This document shows positions 53,291 through 62,911 of a DNA stretch of 64,000 bases, piece after piece (position 1 is the first letter of the stretch; every line of letters begins with the position of its first letter). Made by a program: the position numbers and the translations under genes. Below the pieces are notes generated by a model. It had not been told where the DNA came from. It worked only from the letters and a program-made list of their open reading frames with translations, and searched no databases. This stretch comes from JANOZM01 sp031429355 (GTDB taxonomy: Bacteria > Pseudomonadota > Gammaproteobacteria > Burkholderiales > Burkholderiaceae_E). The DNA is taken from the NCBI GenBank assembly GCA_031429355.1, contig JANOZM010000004.1, positions 434,001 to 498,000 on the forward strand, read 5' to 3'.

Positions 53291-54118
53291 TTGTCCGAAC
53301 CACTTATTATTGCCTTAGTGCTGTGTTCAGCATTAGTTCATGCTATTTGGAATGCACAAGTAAAGGGAAGTAGCGATCGCTTTGCCACCTTGGTTGCGAT
53401 TCGCTGTGCTGGTACTATTTTTGGACTAGCGGTTTTGCCATTTGTGCCGTTGCCCGCTTCAGCCAGTTGGCCCTTTTTGCTGGGTGCAGCCGCTTGCCAT
53501 TATGTGTATTACGCTTTCGTGTTAAACGCGTATCGGGTTGGCGAGTTTAGCCAGGTGTATCCAATCGCCCGAGGTAGTGCGCCGTTGTTAGTAGCCTTGC
53601 TCACTTTAATTTTTGCAAACGAACCTTTGTCGCCTTCAACACTAATAGCCATTGGTTTAATGTCAGCGGGTATTGCATTGTTGGCTTCGGGTGGTCGCGG
53701 TATCGAGCCTGTGCTGTACGCAATCGGTACCGGTGTAACTATTGCCGCGTACAGTTATTTAAGCGGTCGAGGCATTCGTTTAGCGGGGAATAATTTAAGT
53801 TACATGGCAAGCTTAGAAGTACTTGCCAGCGTTGGTATGGTGGTTCTTGGGTTCACGGCAATGCGTAAACGAGTACTTGTCTATCTTGTCCCCCAATGGC
53901 TCACAGCAATAACGGCTGGCGTACTTTCTGTGGGCGGCTACATGATTGCCTTATGGGCCATGACGCACGCTAGTATTGCTGGGGTCGTTGCACTTCGCGA
54001 AACCAGTGCATTGTTTGGTGCTTTAATTGGTGCGTACGTCATGAAAGAGGGCTTCGGCGCCCGGCGAATCGCAGCGGCAGTCTTGGTCGTTCTTGGTATT
54101 GTTGTTTACGCTTTGTAG
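53291..54118 (+). CDS. EamA/DMT-family transporter
   Basis: The 275-residue protein starts at TTG and has about ten membrane helices in two EamA repeats. Recognisable segments are SALVHAIWNAQVKGS near the start, GEFSQVYPIARGSAPLLVAL in the middle and GVVALRETSALFGALIGAYV near the end. This pattern is shared with a DMT subgroup of metabolite exporters. The last 13 bases overlap the convergent aldolase gene. Substrate is unknown. Confidence 0.82.
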   Translation: MSEPLIIALVLCSALVHAIWNAQVKGSSDRFATLVAIRCAGTIFGLAVLPFVPLPASASWPFLLGAAACHYVYYAFVLNAYRVGEFSQVYPIARGSAPLLVALLTLIFANEPLSPSTLIAIGLMSAGIALLASGGRGIEPVLYAIGTGVTIAAYSYLSGRGIRLAGNNLSYMASLEVLASVGMVVLGFTAMRKRVLVYLVPQWLTAITAGVLSVGGYMIALWAMTHASIAGVVALRETSALFGALIGAYVMKEGFGARRIAAAVLVVLGIVVYAL

Positions 54119-54858
54119 CTTGTGTCTTGTTGATCGACTAAGCGAATTAAAGCATCCAGTACGTCCTCGCCCGCTCCATGACCAGGATTAAATTGCAAAG
54201 AATCTTGCGCGCACTTTTTTTGAACGGCGGGCGTAATGGGAATACTATTTCCTAAACTATGCGTAGCTATTTGTACCTCGCAAGCGCGTTGTAAGGTCCA
54301 TAACACTGCGAACGTATTAGCGAGTGTTGGCCCCCACGCTAACAGTCCGTGATTTCGCAAAATAACAGCAGGTCGATCACCGATACTTTTTATTAAACGT
54401 GGCCCTTCATCACCATGTAATGTAATGCCTTCAAAGTCGTGATAGGCAACGCGATCAAACAGTTGTGCCGCGTAAAAATTGTTCATCGACAACCCGCCTT
54501 CGTAACAAGCCACCCCCATGCCCGCCGTGGTGTGGGTGTGCATAACGCAATGCGCTTGATCGATATGTTGATGAATTGTTGAGTGCGGAACAAAACCAGC
54601 CGGGTTCACTCCATACTGCGATTGACCAATTATGTTTCCAAGTAAATCAACTTTTACTAAATTAGATGCGCACACTTCTGAATAATGCAGACCAAACGGG
54701 TTTAGTAAAAAGTGGCCGTTGGCATCTGGCACGCGCAGTGAAATATGGTTATAGATTAATTCGGTCCAACCAAGATAGTGAAAAACGCGATAGACCCCCG
54801 CAAGACGTACGCGGGCTTGCCACTCGGCGGGAGAACAATCGGTTTGGGCTGTAGACAT
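54106..54858 (-). CDS. Class II aldolase/adducin-family protein
   Basis: The 250-residue protein contains GWTELIYNHISLRVPD, the metal-binding MHTHTTAGMGVAC and a third His in LRNHGLLAWG, so the zinc site of this aldolase fold appears complete. Relatives include fuculose-phosphate aldolases, adducin-like proteins and decarboxylases of hydroxyaromatic acids. It is divergent from gentisate dioxygenase, with 109 bp between starts. I cannot name its substrate. Confidence 0.82.
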   Translation of the reverse strand: MSTAQTDCSPAEWQARVRLAGVYRVFHYLGWTELIYNHISLRVPDANGHFLLNPFGLHYSEVCASNLVKVDLLGNIIGQSQYGVNPAGFVPHSTIHQHIDQAHCVMHTHTTAGMGVACYEGGLSMNNFYAAQLFDRVAYHDFEGITLHGDEGPRLIKSIGDRPAVILRNHGLLAWGPTLANTFAVLWTLQRACEVQIATHSLGNSIPITPAVQKKCAQDSLQFNPGHGAGEDVLDALIRLVDQQDTSYKA

Positions 54859-54967
54859 AGTGATAATGCGTACTAAAAGTAAGCGCGGATTAAGAAGCTT
54901 AGAATAATATAGTGCTAATTGATTTTAGGCGGTACTTGTTTAAAAAACGAATTGAAACGGGTTTGTT

Positions 54968-56074
54968 ATGAATGCACCAGATTTGAAATCCACAGGCGCT
55001 TCGGCACAAAATGCTGCATCGGCCAATTCAGCGATTGAACACACTGCGCAGCAACGTAAAAATTACTACTCGTCTATAAAAGATCAGCAGTTATTTCCGC
55101 TTTGGGAAGTCTTGCACAGTTTGGTGCCACAGCAACCCAATTCACCCTGCGTACCAGCCCATTGGGCTTATGCAAATGTGCGCCCCAAATTAATAGAATC
55201 TGGCTCTTTAATTACTGCGCAAGAAGCCATTCGCCGAGTACTGATTTTAGAAAATCCTGGCTTACCGGGGTCATGTGCCATAACGCAAAGTTTGTATGCG
55301 GGCCTGCAACTAATTTTGCCCGGCGAAGTTGCGCCCGCCCACCGCCACACCCAGTCGGCCTTGCGCTTTATTGTAGAGGGTGAGGGTGCCTATACAGCGG
55401 TCAATGGCGAGCGCACCACCATGCGTGAAGGTGATTTTATTATCACGCCATCATGGACTTGGCACGACCACGGGCACGAGCAACAAGATCCGGTTGTTTG
55501 GCTCGATGGTCTAGACATCCCAATGATTCGCTTTTTTGATGCAGGTTTTGCCGAAAACGCTGCACGCGATTCGCAAATAGTAGAACGGGCCGAAGGCGCA
55601 ACGGATAGTTTGTATAGCCACGGTTTGGCGCCCGTAAAGCCGCGCCATCAATCGGCGACTTCACCGATTTTTAACTACCCGTACACACGCACGCGCGAAG
55701 TGTTGTACCGCTTATCTCGTGAAGAAGCCCCCGATTCGAAGCACGGCTATTTATTAAAGTATGTGAATCCGCTTACCGGCCATTGGGCCATACCCACTAT
55801 GGCAACCTTTATGCAATGGTGCCCCAAAGGATTTGCAAGCCAGCCAAGTCAATCGACAGATGGACGTATTTTTTCAGTGGTTGAAGGGAGTGGAATCGCC
55901 AAAATAAAGAGCGCACAAGGCCAAGAACATAGCTTTAGCTTGGCACCGCGCGACGTATTTGTCGTGCCATCTTGGGCTAATTTAGAACTAATTGCGCACC
56001 AAGACCTTATTGTGTTTAGCTATTCCGACCGCCCGGTGCAAGAAGCGATGGGGGTGTGGCGAGAGCGCCAATAA
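54968..56074 (+). CDS. Gentisate 1,2-dioxygenase
   Basis: The 368-residue bicupin contains the iron-binding PAHRHTQSALRFIVEGEGAY and the matching TPSWTWHDHGHE of cupin 1, and a second cupin (GRIFSVVEGSGIAKI to DVFVVPSWANLEL). Gentisate dioxygenases of this length open gentisate to maleylpyruvate. Gentisate can arise from salicylate, 3-hydroxybenzoate or salicyl-CoA. No maleylpyruvate isomerase or fumarylpyruvate hydrolase is nearby, so the downstream steps must lie elsewhere. Confidence 0.9.
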   Translation: MNAPDLKSTGASAQNAASANSAIEHTAQQRKNYYSSIKDQQLFPLWEVLHSLVPQQPNSPCVPAHWAYANVRPKLIESGSLITAQEAIRRVLILENPGLPGSCAITQSLYAGLQLILPGEVAPAHRHTQSALRFIVEGEGAYTAVNGERTTMREGDFIITPSWTWHDHGHEQQDPVVWLDGLDIPMIRFFDAGFAENAARDSQIVERAEGATDSLYSHGLAPVKPRHQSATSPIFNYPYTRTREVLYRLSREEAPDSKHGYLLKYVNPLTGHWAIPTMATFMQWCPKGFASQPSQSTDGRIFSVVEGSGIAKIKSAQGQEHSFSLAPRDVFVVPSWANLELIAHQDLIVFSYSDRPVQEAMGVWRERQ

Positions 56075-56162
56075 ACAGACTAATAACCCCACCGGTCGAC
56101 GAGGTCATGCAAAACTTACACACATCAGTCATTATTCGGGGAATTAATTTTCTGGTGTAACC

Positions 56163-57671
56163 ATGGATTTCAAACGTCGATTTCTGCTGCGCTCTGGCGC
56201 GGCTTCGTTGCCCTTAGCAGCATCCTTGCCTCTAATTCTAAGTGCTTGCGGATCGGGTGACGATACGCCAACCATAACTGGCAAGTCCCAAGTAGTTTTG
56301 TGGAATGAAGTGTTTATTAAAGCAGTGCGTGCTGGCACTTTAGGTCCACCGCAAGTTGCTCGCGCCATGGCGATTATGAACACGGCAATTTTTGATGCTT
56401 GGGCGCTCACCACCAAGAGCGTACGCACTGTACATGCTAACGCCAGTCGTGCCGAATTTGCCCCAAGCCAAGACGCCTTAAACACTGCGACTTCTTTCGC
56501 GGCGTATCGCACCCTAGTTAATTTGTATCCAGCGCAAAAAACAAGTTTTGATGCCGAGATGGTTGCCCGCGGATTTGATATCAGTGACGTCGCTTCTTCG
56601 TTAGCCAATCCTGCCGGTTTAGGTAACTTAGCTGCTGCAGCTGTCATCGATTTTAGAAAATCTGACGGTTCGAATCAGATGGGCGATTTAGCGGTTGGTG
56701 CGTATGCAGACTACACCGGCTATGTGCCAGTAAACACAGTGACAACAATGACCGATATTACGCGCTGGCAGCCACTTCGGTTTGCGAATGGGCGCGCTCC
56801 AGGATTTTTGGCGCCGCATTGGGGTAAGGTCAAAACTTTTTCAATCCCCGATGGTAGTTCGTTACGACCTGTAATCACTTTGCCTAGAGCAGGCAGCGCC
56901 GAATACAAAGCAGACGTCGATTACATCATTGGTCTGACCGCTAATTTAAATGACGAGCAAAAAGTAATTGCTGAATATTGGGCCAACGGTCCAGCCAGCG
57001 AAACGCCTCCAGGCCATTGGAATAAATTAGCGCAAATACTCTCAGTTCAACGTGGCCAAGATTTTGTTGCCGATGTAAAAATGTTCTTTGCATTAAGTAA
57101 CGCGGTAATGGATGCCGGTATTGTTTGCTGGGATTGCAAACGGTATTACGATTCAGCGCGTCCCGTAACTGCTGTACGTGCTTTGTATGCTGGGCAAACT
57201 GTCGTTGGCTTTAAGGGCGCGGCGGTCGGCCAAGGGATTGGCCCGATGGCTGGTGAGCTATGGCACCCATACCAGTCTTACAACTTCACAACACCGCCAT
57301 TTGCTGAATTTACTTCGGGTCACTCTACATTCTCAGCGGCCTCTGCTGAAGTTTTGAAGGCGCTAACGGGTAGTGACAACTTTAATTATTCGGTCACGAT
57401 TGCGGCCGGTGATCCAACAGCACTGACCGAAGTTAATGTTCCTAAGTCACCAGTGACATTAAACTTTAATACCTTCTCATTCGCTGCGGAACAAGCCGGT
57501 CAATCACGCTTATTGGGTGGCATTCATTTTCAAAGTGCAAACACTTTTGGATCTAGTTCAGGTCGGCGCGTTGGCGAAGCCACAATCAACCGCTTGTATG
57601 AACTATTGGGGCAATCTAATTTGCCTGATAATAAAACCCAGGGTTCTACCCCTAATCCACTAGGGCGCTAA
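56163..57671 (+). CDS. Vanadium haloperoxidase / PAP2-fold lipoprotein
   Basis: The 502-residue protein starts MDFKRRFLLRSGAA, a twin-arginine-type motif, followed by LILSAC, a lipobox. The catalytic signatures of the vanadate haloperoxidase/acid phosphatase fold are visible: KRYYDSARP (K-x6-RP), EFTSGHS, and SRLLGGIH (SR-x5-H). The Asp that normally follows the last His by four residues is Ala. It could be a haloperoxidase or phosphatase, or a degenerate relative. Its tail overlaps the convergent ftsY by 20 bases. Confidence 0.75.
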   Translation: MDFKRRFLLRSGAASLPLAASLPLILSACGSGDDTPTITGKSQVVLWNEVFIKAVRAGTLGPPQVARAMAIMNTAIFDAWALTTKSVRTVHANASRAEFAPSQDALNTATSFAAYRTLVNLYPAQKTSFDAEMVARGFDISDVASSLANPAGLGNLAAAAVIDFRKSDGSNQMGDLAVGAYADYTGYVPVNTVTTMTDITRWQPLRFANGRAPGFLAPHWGKVKTFSIPDGSSLRPVITLPRAGSAEYKADVDYIIGLTANLNDEQKVIAEYWANGPASETPPGHWNKLAQILSVQRGQDFVADVKMFFALSNAVMDAGIVCWDCKRYYDSARPVTAVRALYAGQTVVGFKGAAVGQGIGPMAGELWHPYQSYNFTTPPFAEFTSGHSTFSAASAEVLKALTGSDNFNYSVTIAAGDPTALTEVNVPKSPVTLNFNTFSFAAEQAGQSRLLGGIHFQSANTFGSSSGRRVGEATINRLYELLGQSNLPDNKTQGSTPNPLGR

Positions 57672-58743
57672 CAAACTCTTGGGCGTCGAAGGCTTGCAAG
57701 TCATCGATGCCCTCGCCCACACCAATAAAGTAAATTGGTAGCGGGTTACCACTACGCTCCCGCGCCAAAGCCACTAAAGCACCACCCTTGGCCGTGCCAT
57801 CTAATTTAGTGACGATTAAACCAGTCAAGCTTACCGCTGCATCAAAAGCGCGAGCTTGTTGCAACATGTTTTGTCCCGTGTTGCCGTCAAGTACCAGTAA
57901 CGACTCGTGGGGTGCGCCCTCTAGTGCTTTACCGACAACGCGATGGATTTTTTTTAGCTCATCCATTAAATGATTTTGCGTGGGCAAGCGCCCCGCAGTA
58001 TCAATAATTGCGACCCCAGTGTTTTTTGCTTTAGCCGAATTGACGGTATCGAAAGCAACCGCTGCGGGGTCTCCACCAATTTGCGAAATAACAGTAACGT
58101 TATTTTTTTCGCCCCAAGCAGTTAGTTGTTCGCGTGCAGCAGCACGGAACGTATCGCCAGCGGCCAACAACACTGATTTTCCTTCGCGTTGCAGGTGGTG
58201 CGTAATTTTGCCAATCGTAGTTGTTTTACCCGCACCGTTTACACCAGAGATCATCATGACAAGCGGCGTTGCGCGATGGATATCAATGCTCGCTTCTAAG
58301 GGGCGCATGATGTCATACAGAATGGCTTTTAAAGCTTGCCGTACTTGCGACGAATCCGTTAATCGATCGCGACGCACATGTTCACGCAATTGGTCTAAAA
58401 CAAATTGGGTCGTGGAAACACCCGTGTCGCTGGTTAGTAAAGCGGTTTCTAATTCTTCGTACAGTTGCTCGTCAATTTTTACACGACTAAACGCGCTACT
58501 AATGTTGCCGCGGGTTCGGCTTAAGCCCGACTTTAAACGCGAGAACCAGCCACTACCTTCAGGTGCTTGAACTTCTAAGGCAAGTTCTTTCGTCGTGGCA
58601 ACGGCGGTACTTTTAGGCTCACCTGAATCCGTCAAAGCAACATCGGTTTCGGGCGCAATGGGGCGAGCAGTTTGATCAACACTAGGCGTTTCGGGCGCTA
58701 CGTTTTTGTCTGCTGCGGGCTTGCGTTTAAAAAAACCGAACAT
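57652..58743 (-). CDS. ftsY: Signal recognition particle receptor FtsY
   Basis: The 363-residue protein has an acidic linker after MFGFFKRK, the NG domain with GVNGAGKTTTIGKIT (P-loop), DTFRAAAREQL, AIIDTAGRLPTQNHL and VTKLDGTAKGGALVALA. It is the membrane receptor for SRP-bound ribosomes. It diverges from rsmD, with about 55 bp between start codons, the usual ftsY-rsmD neighbourhood. Confidence 0.95.
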   Translation of the reverse strand: MFGFFKRKPAADKNVAPETPSVDQTARPIAPETDVALTDSGEPKSTAVATTKELALEVQAPEGSGWFSRLKSGLSRTRGNISSAFSRVKIDEQLYEELETALLTSDTGVSTTQFVLDQLREHVRRDRLTDSSQVRQALKAILYDIMRPLEASIDIHRATPLVMMISGVNGAGKTTTIGKITHHLQREGKSVLLAAGDTFRAAAREQLTAWGEKNNVTVISQIGGDPAAVAFDTVNSAKAKNTGVAIIDTAGRLPTQNHLMDELKKIHRVVGKALEGAPHESLLVLDGNTGQNMLQQARAFDAAVSLTGLIVTKLDGTAKGGALVALARERSGNPLPIYFIGVGEGIDDLQAFDAQEFVSALVD

Positions 58744-58798
58744 GTGGAGGCACTAATTTAAGGATAGACTGCAAACAGTTTAACAAACCCTCTGATTT

Positions 58799-59434
58799 AT
58801 GCGTGCAAAGCTTGGTGAAGTACTCCCCCCTATTAAAACTGTTGCCCATCGTGTGCGAATTATTGGGGGGCTATGGAAGCGCACCCCGCTCACGGTGGTC
58901 GATGCGCCGGGTTTACGACCCACGCCCGATCGTGTGCGAGAAACGCTGTTCAATTGGATTGGCCCCAGCATTAAAGAATCTGCTTGTCTCGATTTGTTTG
59001 CGGGTACCGGCGCTTTGGGCTTCGAAGCTGCATCGCGTGGCGCCGCGCAAGTCACAATGGTCGAAGTCGAGCGGCGAGCTGTCGCGGCGATTGAAGCGAC
59101 CATTGTCAAGCTAAAAGCTGCACAAATTAATGTGTGGAGCATTAGTGCTACGTCCGCTATTCAGCGCTTTACTCCCAACAGTCTCGATTTCGTATTTTTG
59201 GACCCGCCGTTTGGCCATAATTGGCTAGCTCAACTGTTACCCGAATTGCTGTCACGTTTAAAACCAGATGGTCAGTTGTATATCGAAGCGGAACACCCTT
59301 GGGAACAAATTGTACAAAGTGTGCCCGAAGTGGCAATTGCGTTAACACTTATTAAAGCAGATCGCGCTGGGCAGGTTTATTATCACTTAGTTCGTAAAAC
59401 ACAAACGTCAAACTGCGCGGAGCAAACCAATTGA
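58799..59434 (+). CDS. rsmD: 16S rRNA (guanine966-N2)-methyltransferase
   Basis: This 211-residue SAM methyltransferase has RIIGGLWKRTPLTV, PTPDRVRETLFNWIG, LDLFAGTGALGFEAASRGA and the catalytic FVFLDPPFG. It methylates G966 of 16S rRNA during 30S assembly. Its stop overlaps the coaD start (TTGA). Confidence 0.94.
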   Translation: MRAKLGEVLPPIKTVAHRVRIIGGLWKRTPLTVVDAPGLRPTPDRVRETLFNWIGPSIKESACLDLFAGTGALGFEAASRGAAQVTMVEVERRAVAAIEATIVKLKAAQINVWSISATSAIQRFTPNSLDFVFLDPPFGHNWLAQLLPELLSRLKPDGQLYIEAEHPWEQIVQSVPEVAIALTLIKADRAGQVYYHLVRKTQTSNCAEQTN

Positions 59435-59946
59435 TTACAGCCGTTTACCCCGGAACCTTCGATCCATTTACGCGCGGGCATGAAGATTTAGTCCGTCGCG
59501 GCGCAAAGTTGTTTTCTAAAGTTGTTGTTGGCGTGGCCGATAGCCAAGCGAAAAAACCTATTTTTACAGCCCTAGAGCGTGTAGAAATTGCCCGTGAAGT
59601 ACTTGCGGGTTTTCCCAATGTCGAGGTGTATGGCTTTTCGGGGCTGTTAAAAAATTTCGTGCGCAAACATAATGCGGGCGTGATTATTCGTGGTCTACGC
59701 GCGGTATCCGATTTCGAATACGAATTTCAAATGGCTGGAATGAATCGCCATTTGTTACCCGATGTTGAAACCATGTTTTTAACGCCTTCAGATCAATATC
59801 AATTTGTATCCGGAACTTTCGTGCGCGAGATTGCATTGTTTGGTGGCGATGTCAGTAAGTTTGTGCCGCCTTCTGTGCAAACTTGGTTAGATAAAAAATT
59901 AGTTGCGATTAGTGAAAGCGAATCGGGTAGCGGCAAGCAATCCTAA
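59431..59946 (+). CDS. coaD: Phosphopantetheine adenylyltransferase
   Basis: The 171-residue protein, starting at TTG within the rsmD stop, shows AVYPGTFDPFTRGHEDLVRR (the TxGH-type nucleotidyltransferase motif), RGLRAVSDFEYEFQMAGMN and YQFVSGTFVREIA. It makes dephospho-CoA in coenzyme A synthesis. The rsmD-coaD-ferredoxin order is common in proteobacteria. Confidence 0.96.
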   Translation: MITAVYPGTFDPFTRGHEDLVRRGAKLFSKVVVGVADSQAKKPIFTALERVEIAREVLAGFPNVEVYGFSGLLKNFVRKHNAGVIIRGLRAVSDFEYEFQMAGMNRHLLPDVETMFLTPSDQYQFVSGTFVREIALFGGDVSKFVPPSVQTWLDKKLVAISESESGSGKQS

Positions 59947-59971
59947 TTTGTAAATTGTAGCGAGGGTATTA

Positions 59972-60250
59972 ATGGCGTTAATGATTACCGACGAGTGTAT
60001 TAATTGTGATGTGTGCGAGCCCGAGTGCCCCAACGACGCAATTTATATGGGCGTCGCTATTTACGAAATCAATCCAAAAAAATGTACCGAATGTGTTGGG
60101 CATTTTGATGTACCGCAATGTCGAGAGGTTTGCCCGGTTGAGTGCATTCCACTAAACCCAGACTGGGCCGAAAGCCGTGATCAATTGCTAGAAAAGTATG
60201 TACATTTAGAGCAATTAAAAACGCCCGTCGTAAAAATTCAGTCGTTATAA
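59972..60250 (+). CDS. 2[4Fe-4S] ferredoxin (YfhL type)
   Basis: The 92-residue ferredoxin has CINCDVCEPECPNDAI and CTECVGHFDVPQCREVCPVECI; the long second-motif insertion is typical of the YfhL/Allochromatium-type ferredoxin encoded after coaD. It carries low-potential electrons. Confidence 0.93.
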   Translation: MALMITDECINCDVCEPECPNDAIYMGVAIYEINPKKCTECVGHFDVPQCREVCPVECIPLNPDWAESRDQLLEKYVHLEQLKTPVVKIQSL

Positions 60251-60271
60251 GAACGGCCGATTAATCGTTGT

Positions 60272-60766
60272 ATGAGCGAACCCAGCAACTTTAAAATTGT
60301 CATTGTTTGGTTACTCGCGGGTTGTGCGATTTACCTTGGCATTACATGGTGGAACCACGAGCAAGTGGCGCAACGGCAAAAAACAGTAGTAACCTCAACT
60401 GGACAATCGTTAGAGATCGAACGTAGCCGCGATGGGCATTACCATGTCATCGCGCTAGTAAACGGCAAAGAAATTCCGTTCATGTTAGACACCGGTGCTA
60501 CTAGCTCTGCGATTCCCGCAAGCAGAGCATCGCAGTTAGGCTTAAAGCCATTTACTACAATTACAGTTAATACTGCAAACGGTACAACGCAAGCCGATGT
60601 GGCTCGGGCGCAATTCGAATTGCCCGGTTTATTGCGGGTTGATCAATTGAAAATAACGGTACTGAATGAAATGGACGGCCCAGGATTGTTGGGCATGGAC
60701 GTATTGGGTAAGCTAAGGCTTGTGCAAGAAGGCAATAAAATGGTTTTGACTAGCGCAAAACAATAA
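60272..60766 (+). CDS. Membrane-anchored retropepsin-like aspartic protease
   Basis: The 164-residue protein has one N-terminal membrane helix (VIVWLLAGCAIYLGITWW) and a retropepsin-like domain with FMLDTGATSSAIP, the catalytic Asp motif, and LLGMDVLGKL, the flap-proximal motif. This clan AA family (TIGR02281 type) is common in proteobacteria and its substrates are unknown. It follows the ferredoxin gene by 21 bp. Confidence 0.88.
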   Translation: MSEPSNFKIVIVWLLAGCAIYLGITWWNHEQVAQRQKTVVTSTGQSLEIERSRDGHYHVIALVNGKEIPFMLDTGATSSAIPASRASQLGLKPFTTITVNTANGTTQADVARAQFELPGLLRVDQLKITVLNEMDGPGLLGMDVLGKLRLVQEGNKMVLTSAKQ

Positions 60767-60777
60767 TTGCCTAAAAG

Positions 60778-60801
60778 AACTGCGGATCTATCGATCCAGT
60801 T
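60778..60801. terminator. Possible bidirectional terminator
   Basis: AACTG(C)GGATC pairs with GATCC(A)GTT around a short loop between two convergent genes, with one small bulge. T-rich sequence follows on the plus strand. The hairpin is modest, so this is tentative. Confidence 0.35.
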
Positions 60802-60817
60802 GTTTAGAAATTGATAC

Positions 60818-61207
60818 TTACAAAACCGCGGTTGCTTCAATTTCTACCTTGGCACGGGCTTCCATTAATCCGGATACTTCAACGCAGCTCATCGCTGGAA
60901 AATTGCGACCAAACACTTCGCGATAAACCACGCCCAGCTCGGGTAAGCGCGCTAAATATTCAGCGCGATTGATAACAAACCAAGTAAGCCGAACTAAGTG
61001 TGCGGGGGTTGCATTAGCTTCCGTTAAGAGGCTCGAAATGTTTAATAAAGTTTGCTTCGTTTGTGCAATGAAATCATCGCTTTCAAATTGCTGCTGGGCA
61101 TTCCAACCAATTTGGCCACCCAGGTAAATGGTTGTGCCGGTGGCAACCACCGCGTTTGCGTAACCTTTAGCGGGTGCCCAATCGCTCGGTTGTAATTTGG
61201 TGTGCAT
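60818..61207 (-). CDS. RidA-family protein
   Basis: The 129-residue protein has the RidA/YjgF pattern, with GYANAVVATGTTIYLGGQIG, LVRLTWFVINRAEY and the C-terminal VEIEATAVL. RidA proteins hydrolyse reactive enamine/imine intermediates. In betaproteobacteria a RidA gene commonly accompanies 2-aminobenzoyl-CoA and salicylyl-CoA clusters. It is 36 bp downstream of the CoA ligase on the same strand and probably co-transcribed. Confidence 0.9.
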   Translation of the reverse strand: MHTKLQPSDWAPAKGYANAVVATGTTIYLGGQIGWNAQQQFESDDFIAQTKQTLLNISSLLTEANATPAHLVRLTWFVINRAEYLARLPELGVVYREVFGRNFPAMSCVEVSGLMEARAKVEIEATAVL

Positions 61208-61243
61208 TTTCGTTAGCTCCTTTATTTTCTTAGATTTTTATTC

Positions 61244-62905
61244 TTAAATATTGCGTAACTTAAAGCGTTGTAGTTTGCCAGTTTCGGTTCTTGGCAAGCT
61301 ATCCATAAACTGAATTTTGCGCGGGTATTTGTAAGGCGCTAACTGTTGTTTTACCCAATCTTGCAAATGCTTTGTTGTAGCGTCGTTTGCCTCGAAGCCG
61401 GGCTTAAGTACAACAAAGGCTTTTACAACCATTCCGCGCTCAGAATCGGCATGGCCTATTACGCCACATTCGGCAACACTGGTGTGAGCTAACAGACAAC
61501 TTTCGACCTCGGGGCCGCTAATGTTGTAACCCGCGCTAACTATTAAATCGTCGGTGCGCGATTGATAAAAAAAGTAGCCGTCAGCATCTTGATAAAACGC
61601 ATCACCGGGGTAATTCCAACCGTCTTTTACGTAGTTAGTTTGCCTTGGGTCGTCTAAATATTTGCAACCCGTTGGCCCCACTACTGCTAATTTACCGATA
61701 GTGCCGCGAGGTACTTCTTGCCCGTTGTCATCAACAACACGTGCTTGATAGCCTTCAACTACTTTACCAATGGCGCCTTCACGAATGGCATCACCGGCTG
61801 ACGAAATAAAAATATGAAACAACTCAGTAGCGCCAATGCCATCAAGCATATTGAGGTTGGTCGATTCTTTCCAAAGCTGCCGAGTAGCATCGGGTAAGGC
61901 TTCGCCCGCCGACACGCTAATGCGCACTGAGCTTAGGCCCTTTTGTTTTGCTATGGGTGCCATTTGCCGATAAAACGTCGGTGCAGTGTACACAATGGTG
62001 GCTTTTACATGGTTTATCGCATCGACCATCGTTTCGGGAGAGTAACCACGATCATGAAAATAAACACTAGCGCCAACACTCATCGGAAACAGCAATAACC
62101 CACCTAAACCAAAAGTAAATGCGAGAGGCGGCGAACCCAAAACAATATCGTTTTGGTTTGCTTTTAGTACGTGCTTTGGCCATGCGTTACAGGCCGCCAA
62201 CATATCGCGGTGCGAGTGGCAGGCTGCTTTAGGTGTTCCCGTTGTACCTGATGTAAAGGCGAGTAAACCAACGTCATCGGTGTTTGGGGTGTACTCGATG
62301 TTTGTCGAGTTAGTCGGACTGTTGGTACTGTCACTAGGTTCACGAGTAATTTCATCAGGTCGACTCGACTGATTTGAAAAACTGGTAACGTTGAACAACC
62401 CATTTAAATCGAAGTGGTTAATTGTTGTTAGGGGCGTAGTGTTTTGCGACAACACAATCGCTAATTCATCGCGCAATAACTCATCGCATAAGGCGTGTGT
62501 AATTTGCGCTTTGTTAACAATTTCCGTTAATTCTTTGGCGCGCAATAAAGGCATCGACGCTACAACAATATATCCGGCTTTACAAACCGCTAACCATGCA
62601 ATCGCAAGGCCAATACTGTTGCCGCCTCGCAGTAAAACTCGGCTGCCGGTTGGCAATCGCCAATTTGTTTTAATTTGCTCAAGCACAATGTTGACGCGTT
62701 GCTCAACAGCTTCATAACTTAGTGTTTGTACTTGATTGCGCAAAAACGGCTGTTGCATCCAGTTGTTCTGCCGGGCCTTATCGAAGAGCGCAGTCGTAGT
62801 GTTTAAATTTGGGCCAAACATGACCTCGGGTAAATCGTAAAGCATCTTAGGCCACGCTTCGCAGCGTGGAAGGCGTTGATGTACAAAATCGTCTTGATGA
62901 GCCAT
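61244..62905 (-). CDS. 2-Aminobenzoate/benzoate-type CoA ligase
   Basis: The 553-residue adenylating enzyme has a start (HQDDFVHQRLPRCEAWPKML, then DLPEV and a Leu-Asn pair) typical of 2-aminobenzoate--CoA ligases. It contains LAFTSGTTGTPKAACHSHRD, LDGIGATELFHIFIS, GDAFYQDADGYFFYQSRTDD and the C-terminal LPRTETGKLQRFKLR. I infer that it activates anthranilate or a close aromatic acid. It lies between a RidA gene and an acyl-CoA dehydrogenase gene. Kynureninase elsewhere in the window would supply anthranilate. Benzoate or salicylate as substrate remains possible. Confidence 0.75.
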   Translation of the reverse strand: MAHQDDFVHQRLPRCEAWPKMLYDLPEVMFGPNLNTTTALFDKARQNNWMQQPFLRNQVQTLSYEAVEQRVNIVLEQIKTNWRLPTGSRVLLRGGNSIGLAIAWLAVCKAGYIVVASMPLLRAKELTEIVNKAQITHALCDELLRDELAIVLSQNTTPLTTINHFDLNGLFNVTSFSNQSSRPDEITREPSDSTNSPTNSTNIEYTPNTDDVGLLAFTSGTTGTPKAACHSHRDMLAACNAWPKHVLKANQNDIVLGSPPLAFTFGLGGLLLFPMSVGASVYFHDRGYSPETMVDAINHVKATIVYTAPTFYRQMAPIAKQKGLSSVRISVSAGEALPDATRQLWKESTNLNMLDGIGATELFHIFISSAGDAIREGAIGKVVEGYQARVVDDNGQEVPRGTIGKLAVVGPTGCKYLDDPRQTNYVKDGWNYPGDAFYQDADGYFFYQSRTDDLIVSAGYNISGPEVESCLLAHTSVAECGVIGHADSERGMVVKAFVVLKPGFEANDATTKHLQDWVKQQLAPYKYPRKIQFMDSLPRTETGKLQRFKLRNI

Positions 62906-62911
62906 GGCGTT

